From positions 62,001-126,000 of the forward strand of contig JAZKJV010003260.1 of the NCBI GenBank assembly GCA_037367405.1: DNA of 64,000 nt. Direction: 5' to 3'. Each line of letters opens with the position of its first letter. Position 1 is the stretch's first letter. The notes below the pieces were generated by a model that worked only from the letters and a program-made list of their open reading frames with translations, did no database searches and had not been told where the DNA came from. The translations under genes were made by a program, and so were the position numbers. The DNA comes from Ottelia alismoides (lineage: Eukaryota; Streptophyta; Magnoliopsida; Alismatales; Hydrocharitaceae). Positions 22,427-34,790 of the stretch are shown in pieces.

Positions 22427-24263
22427 TTATGGAGTAAAGATAATTTCTATTTGTCCCAAAGATGTTAGCCTGGACCATATATCTCCTTCTTGTGTGCACA
22501 TCCTTGTCTCGCAGATGATGCATGCTTCCAAGAATAATTTATGTTTGTCTATAGGTATTTCTTCAAAGATGAGTCTGCATCGACTTTTCCAAAGTTGCCA
22601 CCAAATCGTAATCTTAAAACATAGAATTCTACCCTTTTTCTCCGTGAAGTTCATGGTCTGGTTCAGATACAGCATGTTGAGTAATTCCTTAAAGTTTGGT
22701 TCCATGTCACATAAAAGAAATATATCTCTAATTGTTTGACAATCATCAAAAAGGTGTGTATAGTTTTCTAGTCCATTATTACAAAGATAGCACGTGTTTA
22801 CCCACGGTATTTTCCATCTTTCGAAAGAGTCTTGTGTTGTAATCTTATTATCTGCCAGCATCCATATGAAATAGTAGGCTCTTGGTTCCAGAGGCCATTT
22901 TCTAAATAATGAATAGACTAATAATCTGCTACCCCCGTCTGTAAGGAGGTAGTATAGTTGTTTTGTTGTAGAATTTCTTTTGTTAGGTGAGATGGTGGGA
23001 AATATTGTTTTGTCTGTTTCATCCCCGTGTAGATGGTGGAATATATTTGTCAGTGTCTCCTTCAATCTAACTCCTTCATGCGCGAGTGCTAAAGGTAATT
23101 TATTTTGTAGGGCTTTAAACCAGTTGAATCTTGCCGGCCACGAGTTTAGTCCCTTCTTTACAGATACTAGGCGATTCTTGATGTATGGCATGATGAGCGG
23201 ATAGGACTGTTCTAGTGTAGGGGAGCCTCCTAATTGGTCTTTCCACAATGATGAGAGAGACCCATCACCGAGTTTTTTATGGAGCACAGGGAGAAGTGTT
23301 TTGAAACCCTTAATATGGGATTTCCAAACCAATGAGTGTGAACGCTTAGGGGTACAACAAAGTGTTATGGGACCACCTTTGAAGTGCGAGAAGCTAATCG
23401 CTGATGACACCCATGATCTCACAAAATCTGCAATGCGAATCGCTGATTTTGTTAAGAGTGCATTATTGAAAGATCGAAGGTTAATAATTCCCCAACCATC
23501 ATTTAGATTAGGCCTAGTTACTTTTGACCATGCCACCTTAGCCTCTGTTTTGATGTCTTCATCGCCCCCCACCATAAAAAGTTTCGTCTAAGTCTGTCAA
23601 TCTTTTTAACAATACCCTCCGGCATCTTCAGACATGACATCTCATGTATTATGGTCGGTGTTAAGGCTGAGTTTAGCAACTTGATCCTAGCCGGTAGTGG
23701 TAGAATCTTGGACTTCCACCCTTGAAGTTTTGCCGCAAATTTATCAATGGTGGATGACCAATCTCTCATCAGCCTTCTATGCTTCGCTATTGTGAAACCA
23801 AGATACTCCATAGGGAAAGATCCCTCAGACCAATTTAGTATGTCCTTGACCTTAGTATTTTCATCATCCGATAAGTTTATCGGATAAAAGGAGCTTTTCT
23901 TTTCGCTAATGCGAAGGCCTGACATTTTGCCAAAGATTTTTAGTGTTGTGATTACGTTTTTGAGGCTCTCGTCTTGGTATTCCCGGAAGATGAGTAAATC
24001 ATCTACAAATTGGATATTAGTAATCTGGGTTTGCATTCCATCTCTCATGAATCCCCTGAATTTCTCTCCTTTTACTAATTTGAGCAGCATCGCATCAAGG
24101 ACTGACATTGAGTGTATGAAAAGAAGGGGTGAGAGTGGGTCTCCATGCGACTCCTCGCTTAGGGTGAATGAATCCCGAGGAAGTTCCATTGATTTTAAAT
24201 GAGATACCAGTTATTTTCAAAAGTGTCGTAATCCACTTGATGAAAACTGTAGGATAATCTGCC
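22427..24263 (-). pseudogene. L1 ORF2, RT second half and C-terminal domain
   Basis: In sense order: the end of the fingers/palm with TVFIKW and FKINGTS segments (24190-24255), a GDPLSPLLF block (about 24118-24146), the catalytic IQFVDDLLIF (FVDD at 23998-24009), GLRISEKKSSF and YLGFTIAK. A frameshift near 23520-23575 leads into the second frame (22427-23575), which holds the connector and a zf-RVT domain (PRAYYFIWMLADNKITTQD, then CYLCNNGLENYTHLFDDC). The frame at the upper end continues exactly into 52488 once the Tekay element and one CTGCC copy are ignored. This is the strongest proof of the nested insertion. Confidence 0.93.
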
Positions 24264-27042
24264 TATCACGACCCCGATTCCCGGGTCGTCGGATCCTCCC
24301 ATATCCGGATCGGGTTACTCAGCAATAATTTATTCAACAATCACAACTAACATTCAGAAATATACTGCAAATAAAAATACTCGGAAGAAAGTATTTCAAC
24401 ACTTTTCCATTCACAAAATATATTTCAGATGATACACAGTCCCACTATAACCATTTACATGTACATCAGCTTGAAAGGAAAATACACAAAATATTACTAA
24501 CTACCTTAAAGAGTAAATCTAATGTGGCTGGCTGGATGTCTAGTATGTAAGCCGGATGAATTTTAAAGTCCTTGCGATTGCTCACCGATATCTGTTGGGT
24601 TTTCCATAAATCATAGGATAAAAATTAGCGAATGCTAAGTAACGAAGAAGAGAAAAGTAAATAAATTGTATACTTTTTCAAAACATGATATCACAAAAAT
24701 TTCATTCCTTTTCATTAACTTAAGTCATATTCCTTTATATTCCACATCAGGGATTAGTCCAGGGGAACCCCACCATTCTTGAACTCCGAAGCTGTGAACG
24801 CTTCGGGATTGGAGATTGTGTTGATCTTGGTAAGCTTATGCTGCCGCATGTCGCCTCAACCAATCCTCCAATACTACCCTGACAATTTCCTTTTTTTTAT
24901 TAAACAGGGTCTCAACCCTCAGCCTGGAAAAACAAAAGAGCACACCGTCCTCGAGGACTTGGTTGCTTAAAAACCTCAGGCTAACATTTAATCATATAAC
25001 CTAGCGGCTTTAAATACATGTTATCGTGATCCAGCCGCTATTGAACCACCCGTGCCTCCACATGGCACGACCACATCTTCCGTCGTTCCAACCCGAATAT
25101 ATTGGCTCCCGGTACCACGTGTTACAAAACATTCAATTTGTGCGCACTTATCATAACAGGGCAACCGTGTACCACCTAGGTAGGGAAATGCCAATACGGG
25201 TTCATTCCGACAACCTACAGGTTGCATGCCTGACCTGTAGTACTACTCCCAGTCATCCTTATCGTGACACAAGATCCTTTTCAGGATCCAACTCAAATCA
25301 CACCAATTCACATGATGTAATTCTTTTGTTAAGTCTTTGATTTGCATAAACCGCAATACTTAATATCGACTCACATATATATTATTCATAACCATATGTA
25401 TACTCTTATTTATGCCTATTTTAACTCCCAAACCCTAACTTTCAGAGCCAACGTATCAATTTGATGTGTAAATCTTATTTTAGTGGGAATCACAAAGCAA
25501 TTCTTCAGACTTTTTCAAAAATAGCCAAAATTAGGGTTCTTCGTAGCAAAGAACACTAAATTAAGAATTTCAATAATTTCGTATAAAAACCCAATAGCAA
25601 AAGGAAGGATTTCGTTACCTAATCGAGCTCTCTCTCGTGTATGCAAGGCTTTATCGAGTTTCGTTTTTAGAAAGGCTAATTTAAGGCTCCTGAAAAGATC
25701 GAATTTCATTTTTCGTATCAAAACGCTAAGACAATGTTAAGAACGCGAAGAACGAACGAAGAACGTGAAGAACGCGAAGAACACGAAGAACGTCAAGAAC
25801 ATATTTTCTCTTAGAATTTCGGCAGAGTTTCCCCTTATATTGGGATATATTTCTCGGAAAATTTCGGCAGAGTTTCCCCTTATATCGGGACATATTTCTC
25901 GGAAAATTTCGGCAGAGTGTTGAGTATATATTTCAAAATAAAGATGAAAAGAGTTTCATCTATAAAATCAATCGAGAGGAAAATAACAACGAAACTGAAA
26001 AAATATACTCAACAAGAAGAGATGAAGAACCGGTAGACACCACACATCTTAGGTGAGTGAACGTGTGACGAATCACAGGGCCACTGACGTGCACAGCCGC
26101 CCACACCTAAGTAGGGTATTACACAGATTTCTCCATCAAAATAACTATAAAAGCATAATACGAAGAATAGAAACATAAACGATGGAGAATCGATAAACAC
26201 CACGCGTCTTAGATGAGTGAACGTGTGACGAATCACAGGGTCACTAACGTGCATAGCCGCCCGCACCTAAGTAGGGTGTTACACAGATTTCTCCTCGAAC
26301 CACAACAGGAAAACGAATCGGAAAGAAATATGAATCAAAAACAAAACTTGGAAGAACAAGAGTATGAATTGAAAGCCTAGCTTACGAAGCAACTAAGAGA
26401 GGATCATACCTTTCTTCTCCTCGTTCTCCCGGCAGCGCTTCGCTAGCGCTCCTCCCTCGCCTCCCACTCCTCCTCCCAACCTATCGACCCTAGCCCTTGG
26501 GGTGGTGGTGGTAGTGGAAGTTGTAGAGAATGAATGGGTAGGGGGGGTCTATTTATAGGCCTCAGAAAACTACTAACCATGGTTAGAAAACCATGGTTTA
26601 GACCTTAACCATGCTTTAGCGGCCCATGGTTTTGGCCCATGGTTTTAGCCAAAACTTATCCCAAACTTGGAGCCTAAGTTAGAACATTCTAGAGGATTCT
26701 AGATTCGCTAATGACGCTTAATTAACACTAATCGTGATTAACTTTCACTAATCACGATTTAACTTTCGTGGCTTACGCATATCTTTTGTTAACTATTGAT
26801 TAATGTTTACTAATGATCATTAGCGGCTTTCAATCGTCATTAGTTTTTTTAATCATGTTTAATTAGTCTCGATGACAGTCATTATGGATTAATGACATCT
26901 TAGCCTTCCTTCTCTTTCTTCCGAAATTCATAAAAAATCGAAACGAAGTTCGATTCACACGAAACAAATTCTGCCGGTTTCCTCTTTACGAGCCGGATCT
27001 TATTATATAGGATCCGAGATATGCCCAATTCAAGGCTTTACA
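24264..27042 (-). repeat. Left (3') LTR of the Tekay-like element
   Basis: 2.78 kb, beginning in sense TGTAAAGCCTTGAATTGGGC and ending GGGTCGTGATA. Inside are short tandem GAAGAACG units (25737-25800), a roughly 50-bp unit AATTTCGGCAGAG...TTTCTCGGAA repeated two to three times (25816-25920), and a roughly 160-bp duplicated block with GTGAACGTGTGACGAATCAC (26052 and 26217). A polypurine-poor CTTTAAAG tract sits just inside it at about 27053-27062. Confidence 0.92.
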
Positions 27043-27186
27043 ATTATAACAACTTTAAAGGAAGTCTCGTCCTCGAGAGTAGAAATGCAGGCATAACAAC
27101 CTTATAGAGGATTGAAACCATAACAACCTTAAAGAGAATGAACGTCGTGTCATTTAAAATGAACATATACATAATACATAATTTTA

Positions 27187-28655
27187 TCATTCAAACAAGT
27201 ACGGGTATTTCTCTCTCATTTCTGCCTCAGGTTCCCATGTGGCTTCTTCAAACTCTTGGTTCCGCCATAATATTTTAACTAGAGGCACCTCTTTGTTTCT
27301 CAACTTTTTGATATCCCTTTCAAGTATTTGCACAGGTATCTCTTGGTATGTCAAGTCTGGCTCAACATGTAAATCATCATAACTTATCTTATGCTCTGGA
27401 TCCCTAACGTACTTTCTCAGATTTGATACATGAAATACATCATTATTGCCGAAAGATGTGGAGGAAGTGCAAGTCTATAGGCAACTTTTCCAATCCGTTG
27501 AATAATTTCAAAGGGACCCACGAACCTGGGTGCTAATTTCCCACGTAAGCCAAACCTCTGAACACCCTTCATAGGTGATACTTTGAGAAATACAAAGTCG
27601 CCTACCTCAAATTCAAGGTCTCTTCTCCGGGTATCACTATAACTTTTCTGGCGACTCTGAGCAGTTAATAGTCTTTTTCTAGCAAGTTCTACAGCTTCCC
27701 GTGTCTCCTGAAGTCTATCTGAATCATAAAGATTCTTTATTCCGACCTCTTGCCAACACAAAGGAGTAGTACACTTCCGTCCATATAGTGCTTCAAATGG
27801 TGCCATGCCAATACTTGTATGGTAACTATTATTGTAGGTGAATTCTACAAGAGGCAAATGTTTAATCCACGATCCCTTCCATTCTAAGGCACATGCTCGT
27901 AGCATATCCTCTAGTGTTTGAATCGTACGTTCTGACTGCCCATCTGTTTGTGGATGATATGCTGTACTCAAGCATAGTTGTGTACCTAGGGCTTTCATGA
28001 AGTTCTCCAAATAGTGTGAGGTGAATCGTGAATATCGATCAGAAACTACTTCCTTCGGGATACCATGGAGGCGAATCACGTGTGTAATATATAACTCAGC
28101 CAGCTGGTCTGGAGTGAAAGATAAGCTTATCGGAATGAAGTGTGCTACCTTTGTCAGACGATCTATTATAACCCAGATACTATCTTTACTACCAGTCGTC
28201 TGAGTTTAGCCAGTAACGAAATCCATGGAAATGCTTTCCCATTTCCATTCAGGTATAGGGAGGGGTTGCAATAATCCTGGTGGCTTTTGTTGTGAAGCCT
28301 TTACCTGCTGGCAAGTGAAACATGAATTCACAAACTCAGCAACATCTTTCTTCATTCCCGGCCACCAAAAGTATGAATGAAGATCCTTATACATCTTCGT
28401 AATTCCTAGATGAATAGATAATCTAGAACAATGAGCTTCTCGTAAGATGTCTTTCCTTAGTTCAGGTGTGTTTGGTACACAAACTCTGTGATGATTATAC
28501 AGTAAACCATCTTGTATCTGGAATCCCTCTATCTTATTCTTCTGAAGTTGTTGTTTTAAGTCTTTGAGGACTGGATCATCCTCCTGTCCTTTCTTTATTT
28601 TATCCCATATTTCTGGTTTGTATCGATGAGGAATAGTTATAGTATCAGCACTACT
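27187..28655 (-). pseudogene. Tekay-like integrase with chromodomain
   Basis: In sense order: a linker after RNase H (28400-28655), the HHCC zinc finger (H-x-H in HCSRLSIHLG, C-x2-C in SCFTCQQ, about 28300-28430), the first catalytic Asp in SMDFVTG (28206-28225), the second in VVSDRYSRF (about 28035), and the catalytic Glu in QSERTIQTLE (about 27930). A chromodomain-like tail with ILWRNQEFEEATWEPE ends at 27187. A frameshift follows MDFVTG near 28205, and another lies near 27420-27440 before the chromodomain. The chromodomain in this clade is thought to guide insertion to modified chromatin. The gene is fused to inverted LTR sequence at 28656. Confidence 0.9.
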
Positions 28656-29733
28656 ATCAAAGACTTAACAAAAGAATTACATTATGTGAATTGGTGTGAT
28701 TTGAGTTGGATCCTGAAAAGGATCTTGTGTCACGATAAGGATGACTGCGAGTAGTACTACAGGTCGGGCATGCAACCTGTAGGTTGTCGGAAGGAACCCG
28801 TATTGGCATTTCCCTACCTAGGTGGTACACGGTTGCCCTGTTATGATAAGTGCGCACAAATTGAATGTTTTGCAACGCGTGGTACCGGGAGCCAATATAT
28901 TCGGGTTGGAACGACGGAAGATGTGGTCGTGCCATGTGAAGGCACGGGTGGTTCAATAGCGGCTAGGTCACGATAACATGTATTTAAAGCCGCTAGGTTA
29001 TATGATTAAATGTTAGCATTAGGTTTTTAAGCAACCGAGTCCTCGAGGACGGTGTGCTCTTTTGTTTTTCCAGGCTGAGGGTTGAGACCCTGTTTAATAA
29101 AAAAAAGGAAATTATCAGGGTAGTATTGGAGTATTGGTTGAGGCGACGTGCGGCAGCATAAGCTTACCAAGATCAACACAATCTCCAATCCCGAAGCGTC
29201 CACAGCTTCGGAGTCCAAGAATGGTGGGGTTCCCCTGGACTAATCCTTGATGTGGAATAGAAAGGAATAGGACTTAAGTTAATGAAAAGGAATGAAATTT
29301 TTGTGATATCATGTTTTGAAAAAGTACACAATTTATTTACTTTTCTCTTCTTCGTTACTTAGCATTCGCTAATTTTTATCATATGATTTATGGAAAACCC
29401 AACAGGTATCGGTGAGCAATCGCAAGGACTTTAAAATTCATCCGGCTTACATACTAGACATCCAGCCAGCCACAGTAGCTTTACTCTTTAAGGTAGTTAG
29501 TAATATTTTGTGTATTTTCCTTTAAAGCTGATGTACATGTAAATGGTTATAGTGGGGCAGTTTATCGTCTAAACTATATTTTGTGAATGGAAAAGTGTTG
29601 AAATACTTTCTTCCGAGTATTTTTATTTGCAGTATATTTCTGAATGTTAGTTGTGATTGCTGAATAAATTATTGCTGAGTAACCAGATCCGGATATGGGA
29701 GGATCCGACGACCCGGGAATCGGAGTCGTGATA
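28656..29733 (+). repeat. Partial third LTR of the Tekay-like element (inverted)
   Basis: This is the last 1.08 kb of the LTR in plus orientation, ending GGAGTCGTGATA. It is about 97 percent identical by eye to the corresponding end of the left LTR. It starts inside the LTR at an ATCAAAGAC junction with the integrase linker. With the left LTR it forms an inverted repeat separated by about 3.3 kb. Confidence 0.9.
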
Positions 29734-29736
29734 GAT

Positions 29737-29748
29737 TGGTATCAGAGC
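29737..29748 (+). promoter_or_regulatory. Primer-binding site, initiator-Met tRNA type
   Basis: TGGTATCAGAGC, three bases after the LTR end, the standard complement of the 3' end of initiator-Met tRNA used by chromoviruses. Confidence 0.93.
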
Positions 29749-29931
29749 AATGTTACTCCAGTAATTTATTTAGTAATTAATAACTATGAGCGGTATTCAG
29801 AAACTAAGGTTGTATTAAGATCCTTTGATCTTAATAAATGACTGCAGTACCATTCACAAGTCATTGTCCTTGATGTACATCATGCTAAGACATATAGGAT
29901 CTGACTTTTAACCTTAACTCATCCCAGGATC

Positions 29932-31103
29932 ATGGCAGACCAAGACATGTCTAGACAATTAGCGACTATGATGGCAATGCTCCAAGACATGGGCAAAGGC
30001 AACAAACATTGGAGGAGAGGCTCAATGCACAGGCTGAGAGACCCGAGGCATCTAAGCCTGCGGATGCTAGGATTGAAGGTTCTGTTCATCTTTCTGAGGA
30101 AGAATCTAGTTACCATCCTTCAACTGAGTCTGCTCCTACCCCGGTTGAAGGAGCAATGGAGAAGGCCCTTCTTAGACACCAAGCATTACTAGATAATTAC
30201 CGAAAGGGAAAAATTCCTCGATTCAAAGGTGTAGAGACACCTGCCGAGGCTGAATTATGTCTTGATGACGTCAGTAGGATGCTGAAAATAATACACGCAC
30301 CAGCAGATACTTGGGTGCACTTTGCTGATTACTCCTTAGCAGACTATGCAAGACGATGGTGGAGAGCAATTTCCAAGAAGTTAGCAGACCATGTTCCATA
30401 GGATATCTTCGAAGAGAGGTTCCGAGCTCACTTTTGTCCCTCTCATTGGGAAGAATTAAAGAGGAGAGAGTTGGCTTCTCTGAATCAGGGTTCTAAGACT
30501 GTACGAGATTATCGTATCCACTTTACTGAGCTACTACGGTACTCACCAGCTCTAGAAGCTTCACCACAAGAGTGTCTTACCAAATTTGTTAGTGGTCTTT
30601 AGGAGATCTACGAGAAAAGCTTGCTGGTTTTAGAGCCACAACCGTAGATGAAGCAATGGACATCGCCTCTCGTATTGAGATGCAAAGGGATGAAAATCGC
30701 CAAAGAAGAAATTTCCACTTTTAATGGTGGACCGTCCAAAAGCAAGACACATTATAATCGTAGAGATCGTCGCTATCATCCCAGCAGTTCCAATATAAGC
30801 TCACCACATACCTGGGTTAGGAATTATCAGGAAGAAAGGGGTTTCTCTAGACCTCCACTATATCCTCGCGACTCAGCAGCAGGAGCTAGCACCTCTGTGG
30901 CTGGATCTTCAGCTCAAACATGAGCACGTGTGTGTTTTTACTGTCATCAGGAAGGCCACATCAAGAAAGATTGTCCGAAGTTGAGAGGTTCAGGGTTTAA
31001 ATCAACCCCAATTAATAGTATAGCATCCACCTCGAGCAATGGAGCAACACATGGAGGAAGACATGATAGAGGTCGAGGCTCACAAGGAGCGTCTCCTACA
31101 CAA
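29932..31103 (+). pseudogene. Tekay-like gag
   Basis: Starts at MADQDMSRQL (29932), shifts frame near 30010 into a frame with VETPAEAELCLDDVSRML and ADYARRWWRAIS, typical of the retrotransposon gag domain. An in-frame stop follows ADHVP at about 30400, and further stops lie near 30600 and 30920. The CX2CX4HX4C zinc knuckle CFYCHQEGHIKKDC lies at about 30935-30977. The coding sequence is cut at 31103 by the Athila-like element and continues at 48917. Without the insertion it would have been a gag-pro-pol frame. Confidence 0.88.
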
Positions 31104-34100
31104 TGATGAATACCCATTCATCACTCTTTATTCTTATATTTTAGCTACAAAAACTATGCAAATGCATATAGATACTTGTAAATAGGAATAATTAGCAAAA
31201 GCATGCATGTTTGTAAATACCTATAATTAGCATGTTTTTGTGCAAAAATAAAAGAATAAAGATGAAAAAGAAAAAAAGGGAAATATTTAGAATAAATACT
31301 GAGCAACCTAACCAAGGAGGGCTCAGCATGGGCCTGACCGCATAAAAGCAAAGTAGAGGGAGATAGGGGCTCATGTGTAAATATTTGTAAATAAATAAAA
31401 TTATATTTTCCTCACCCAAAAATATGCTTGTATATTATTGTGTATATATTTAGAAACTATTAAAAACCAAATAAAAATTTAAAAATCAAAAAGACCAAAA
31501 AGATCCCTTCACCATGTACATAGAACACCTTCCTTATTTATTTAACCTTATAAAATAAATAAAATTATTTATTTTCTAAACTTTTTGTAAATACTCTATG
31601 CTATATATTGTAAATAAATAAATAAAAAGAAACAAAATAAAAATCAAATAAAAATAACAAAAATTAAAATTACAAAAATATCTTGTACATATGCCATGTA
31701 TATAGTTGTACATAACTAATTATTTCCTCTATGTATATAAATAATAAAAATAAAATAAAAATAGCCTTTTATTCCTCATTTTATTCTATAAATAAATAAA
31801 ATATAAAATAGGAATAAAAATGTATAAAAATAACTAATCAAAAATCAAAATTAAAAAAACCATATATTGTATATATACCTATGTATAAGCTATATACTAT
31901 GTAATTACCTTATTTTTATTTTGAAAAATTAATTAAAAATCACAAAAAAATAGAAAAAAATAAATTAAAAATATTTCATGTTTGAAGTTTTTGAAAATTC
32001 GGTCATTTCATGGCCCAAAAAATCAAACAAAAGTTCAAAGCTTGGCGGGCTCTGATTGGTCCACGGGGATTGTTGACCCCCGGTCAACTCCCCCCCAGGA
32101 CCACCAGAGCCGGGTCTGGTTCGCGGACCCATCTTCTCCCATTTATTCCAACCAGACCCGATCACCATTTAGAATAATCCAGGGTCCTAATCACTCCCCA
32201 GGTATCCGGGAATCTCGCCCGACAGTGATCCTAGGGATCCGTGCTCAATCGAGCCGGACCCAGAGCCCTTCTTCCCGGACCTGCACCCATATAAAGTCTG
32301 AGCTCCGCCGCATTCCATTTCGATCTTTGGCTATCCACCCTTCGTCCGTGACCTCCATAGCAATCCCTGAGGTGACAGCTCGCGATTGCCCTTGTAGCAG
32401 TGAGGAGGGGGTGGCCGGACCACTGATCCGGCGACTTTGCGCCGCCAGTGCTCCGCCCCGTGCAGGAGCTCGAGCCTCAGGCCTTGGCGACCTTCGAGGC
32501 AACGACCAGGAGCTGCCTAAGCTTCAGCACAGCCTTCCACTCCACCCAGGTAGCCTTCTAGCTCGCCTATTTCGTTTAATTTTTAGTTTCCCCCAAATCG
32601 TAGTTCCGCCGCGTTCCTTTGATTCCGACCATATCGCGTATCTTCTCGATCATCGGGACACACTGTCACCTTCGCCATCCCTCGACGCACCTTCTTCGCC
32701 CATTCGTTCAACCCAGCTCGCACAGGAGCTGGGGTTCGAGCTCCACCATCCTCCGCTCGCCGGAGCTCGCTCGCCCCGACCCACAGTTCACCTTCACGCC
32801 GCTTCATCGGGTCGAGGCACTTTGCCCTCGACCCGCGAAGCTTCTGGGTTATTTTGCAGGTCAAGAGGAGGCCATCTGAGGCCCCCTCACATCCAGGCCA
32901 GGAGCTTATCTCCGTCAACCTCGCCGGAGCCCCTCCAGGGCTCGGCTGGGCCATCGGAGGCCCCATCAGCTGCGGGACTCCAGGTGCGGACCTGCTCCGA
33001 TCTTCAGAGGCAGCTGAGGAGGACCACAGCACGCGCACGAGACTGGTGAACCTCGCCGGCCATCTGTTCTTCGAAGGTCTTCCACCACCGTCCGATCGCC
33101 CTCCGCTCCAGTTTCCATCGTGGCCGTCCATTCATCGAGGAGCAGACACCGTTGATCATTTCGAGGGTCGATCTGAACCGTTAGCTCAGAGGAGAGAGGC
33201 ACCAGCACCTGAACCCGTCCGATCTTCCACGTGGCCCCCTCTGAGCCGTCGATCAGGCTCACGTTGCGGACGAAGAGAAGCCGCCAGCCATCCGAGACCG
33301 TCAGATCAGCTACGTGGCGCTCATCCAGCCGTCGACATAATAAAGGGGTAAATTACCTTAGGCCCCTCTTAGTTTCTGTTTTACGTGTCAGTCCTGTAAA
33401 TATTTTAGGAGTTTTATTTACGTAGGGTAAATTGCACATTGGACCTCGTGCTTTTTAGTATTTGCATTTATGCCCCTGTATGTTTGAGCCACGTGCGTCG
33501 TCACGTGTATACCTGGTGTATTTGCAATATTAGTCCTGTAGTTCTGGGTGCTTTGTTAATGAATGAAAACTTTTTAGGAATTGCATATCTGCCCCTGTGA
33601 ATGTTTTAATTGCACATGTGCGTGTATTGTAGGGTAAATTGCATCTGGGGTCCCTGGACTTTTGGTACGTGTTACCAAATAGTCCCCGACCTTAGTTTCT
33701 TTACAAAAAGGTCCCTGAGTGCCCCAGGCACGCGCCACGCGCGTGACTTGCTGGGAAAATTGCACCTGGACCCCCAGATCTTCGGGTATTTGCACTTAAG
33801 TCCCTGTGCACAGTGCCCCCTTTTGATTTTTGAATAAAATATCAAATTACCTCCAAATTCGATGAAAAATTTGATACATGGCTCCTGCCATGTTGTAGGA
33901 TTTTTGAGAATTTTTGAGGACATTTTTTATTTTATTTGTTATTTTAAAAATTCAAAAACATCTATTTTAGCTACTGTTTAGAATTAAAAATCCCAAAAAA
34001 ATAAAAAAACACCCCCCAAAAATTCTAAAAAAATTAGTGATTGTTCTTTGTGTGTTTCTTGATTTTCTGGCCAATTTTGGCTATTTTCCATTGCTTAAAA

Positions 34101-34768
34101 ACCCTAAAAATTCAAAACACCTAAAAACTCATAAAAATCATAGTAATTAATCTAAAAATCCGAAAGCAATAATTTTGGTGCTCAAATTTTTCTTATTTTA
34201 TCTAGTGTACAGGAAAATTACCTCCAGCCCCGCTGAGATCCTTAGATATTTTATCTTTGGGTTTTGGGCCTGGCTGGACAGTACCTTGTCTTTTTAGCAC
34301 TGTTTGATTTTTAGAAAATAAAATAACACCTTATAAAAATCCCAAAAATTCACCAAAAACACTTAAAAACCTAAAAAACATAAAAACAATTTTTCTTGAA
34401 TTTTTGCTTGATTTTTGGTGCTTTTAATAATTAGCTAAAGTGTGCTTTTATTTGCTTTCTCTTATTTTCTTCACTTTTCAAAAATCCAAAAAATATAAAA
34501 ATTATTAAAAACCACTAAAAAATCCTTTTATTTTATTTTATTTAATTTTTACTACTTCGTAGACCTTCGGCCAACCCGTGCTCCTTGTGTTCGACCCTGG
34601 GTGCTATACCAGGTTAATCTCATAGCGGGACCGCTTTCCTTTGTTTTGCTCGATCTTTGATTCATTTAGTGGTCTGATTTTCTTGATATACCCATCCTCT
34701 GAGATCTGGGTCGCAACGACCCTTGTCTTATTACCTTCATCCGGGTCTTGGGGATTTTAGGGTTATCA
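31104..34768 (+). repeat. 5' LTR of the Athila-like element
   Basis: Runs from TGATGAATACCC to gggttatca. It has an AT-rich first 900 bp, a GC-rich middle (32030-33330) with a TATA box, and an AT-rich end. The middle holds long open frames in several phases that are compositional. The segment 33340-33810 has spaced repeats of AAATTGCA (33429, 33636, 33757) next to phrases such as GTCCCTG. Confidence 0.96.
32290..32295 (+). promoter_or_regulatory. TATA box in the Athila-like 5' LTR
   Basis: TATAAA inside cacccatataaagtctgagc, at the start of the GC-rich part of the LTR; the same box is kept in the 3' LTR at 46434-46439. Transcription of the element would be expected to start about 30 bp downstream. 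Confidence 0.6.
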
Positions 34769-34771
34769 GAA

Positions 34772-34790
34772 TGGCACCGTTGCCCGGGGA
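34772..34790 (+). promoter_or_regulatory. Primer-binding site, tRNA-Asp type
   Basis: TGGCACCGTTGCCCGGGGA, three bases after the LTR end. It matches the complement of plant tRNA-Asp (GTC) 3' end with one substitution and one extra C. This primer is typical of Athila elements. Confidence 0.85.

Noticed and set aside
25026..25340. 104-aa frame repeated at 28657-28956 (minus) and 50456-50770
   Set aside because: Repeated only because the Tekay LTR is present three times; no known protein.
29737..29748. tRNA-like matches at primer-binding sites (also 7733 and 34772)
   Set aside because: Only the 3' complement of a tRNA, next to LTR ends; these are priming sites, not tRNA genes.
31982..33049. 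355-aa frame in the Athila-like 5' LTR (partly repeated at 46582-47328)
   Set aside because: Lies inside the LTR; the frame is broken differently in the 3' LTR; composition effect of GC-rich DNA.
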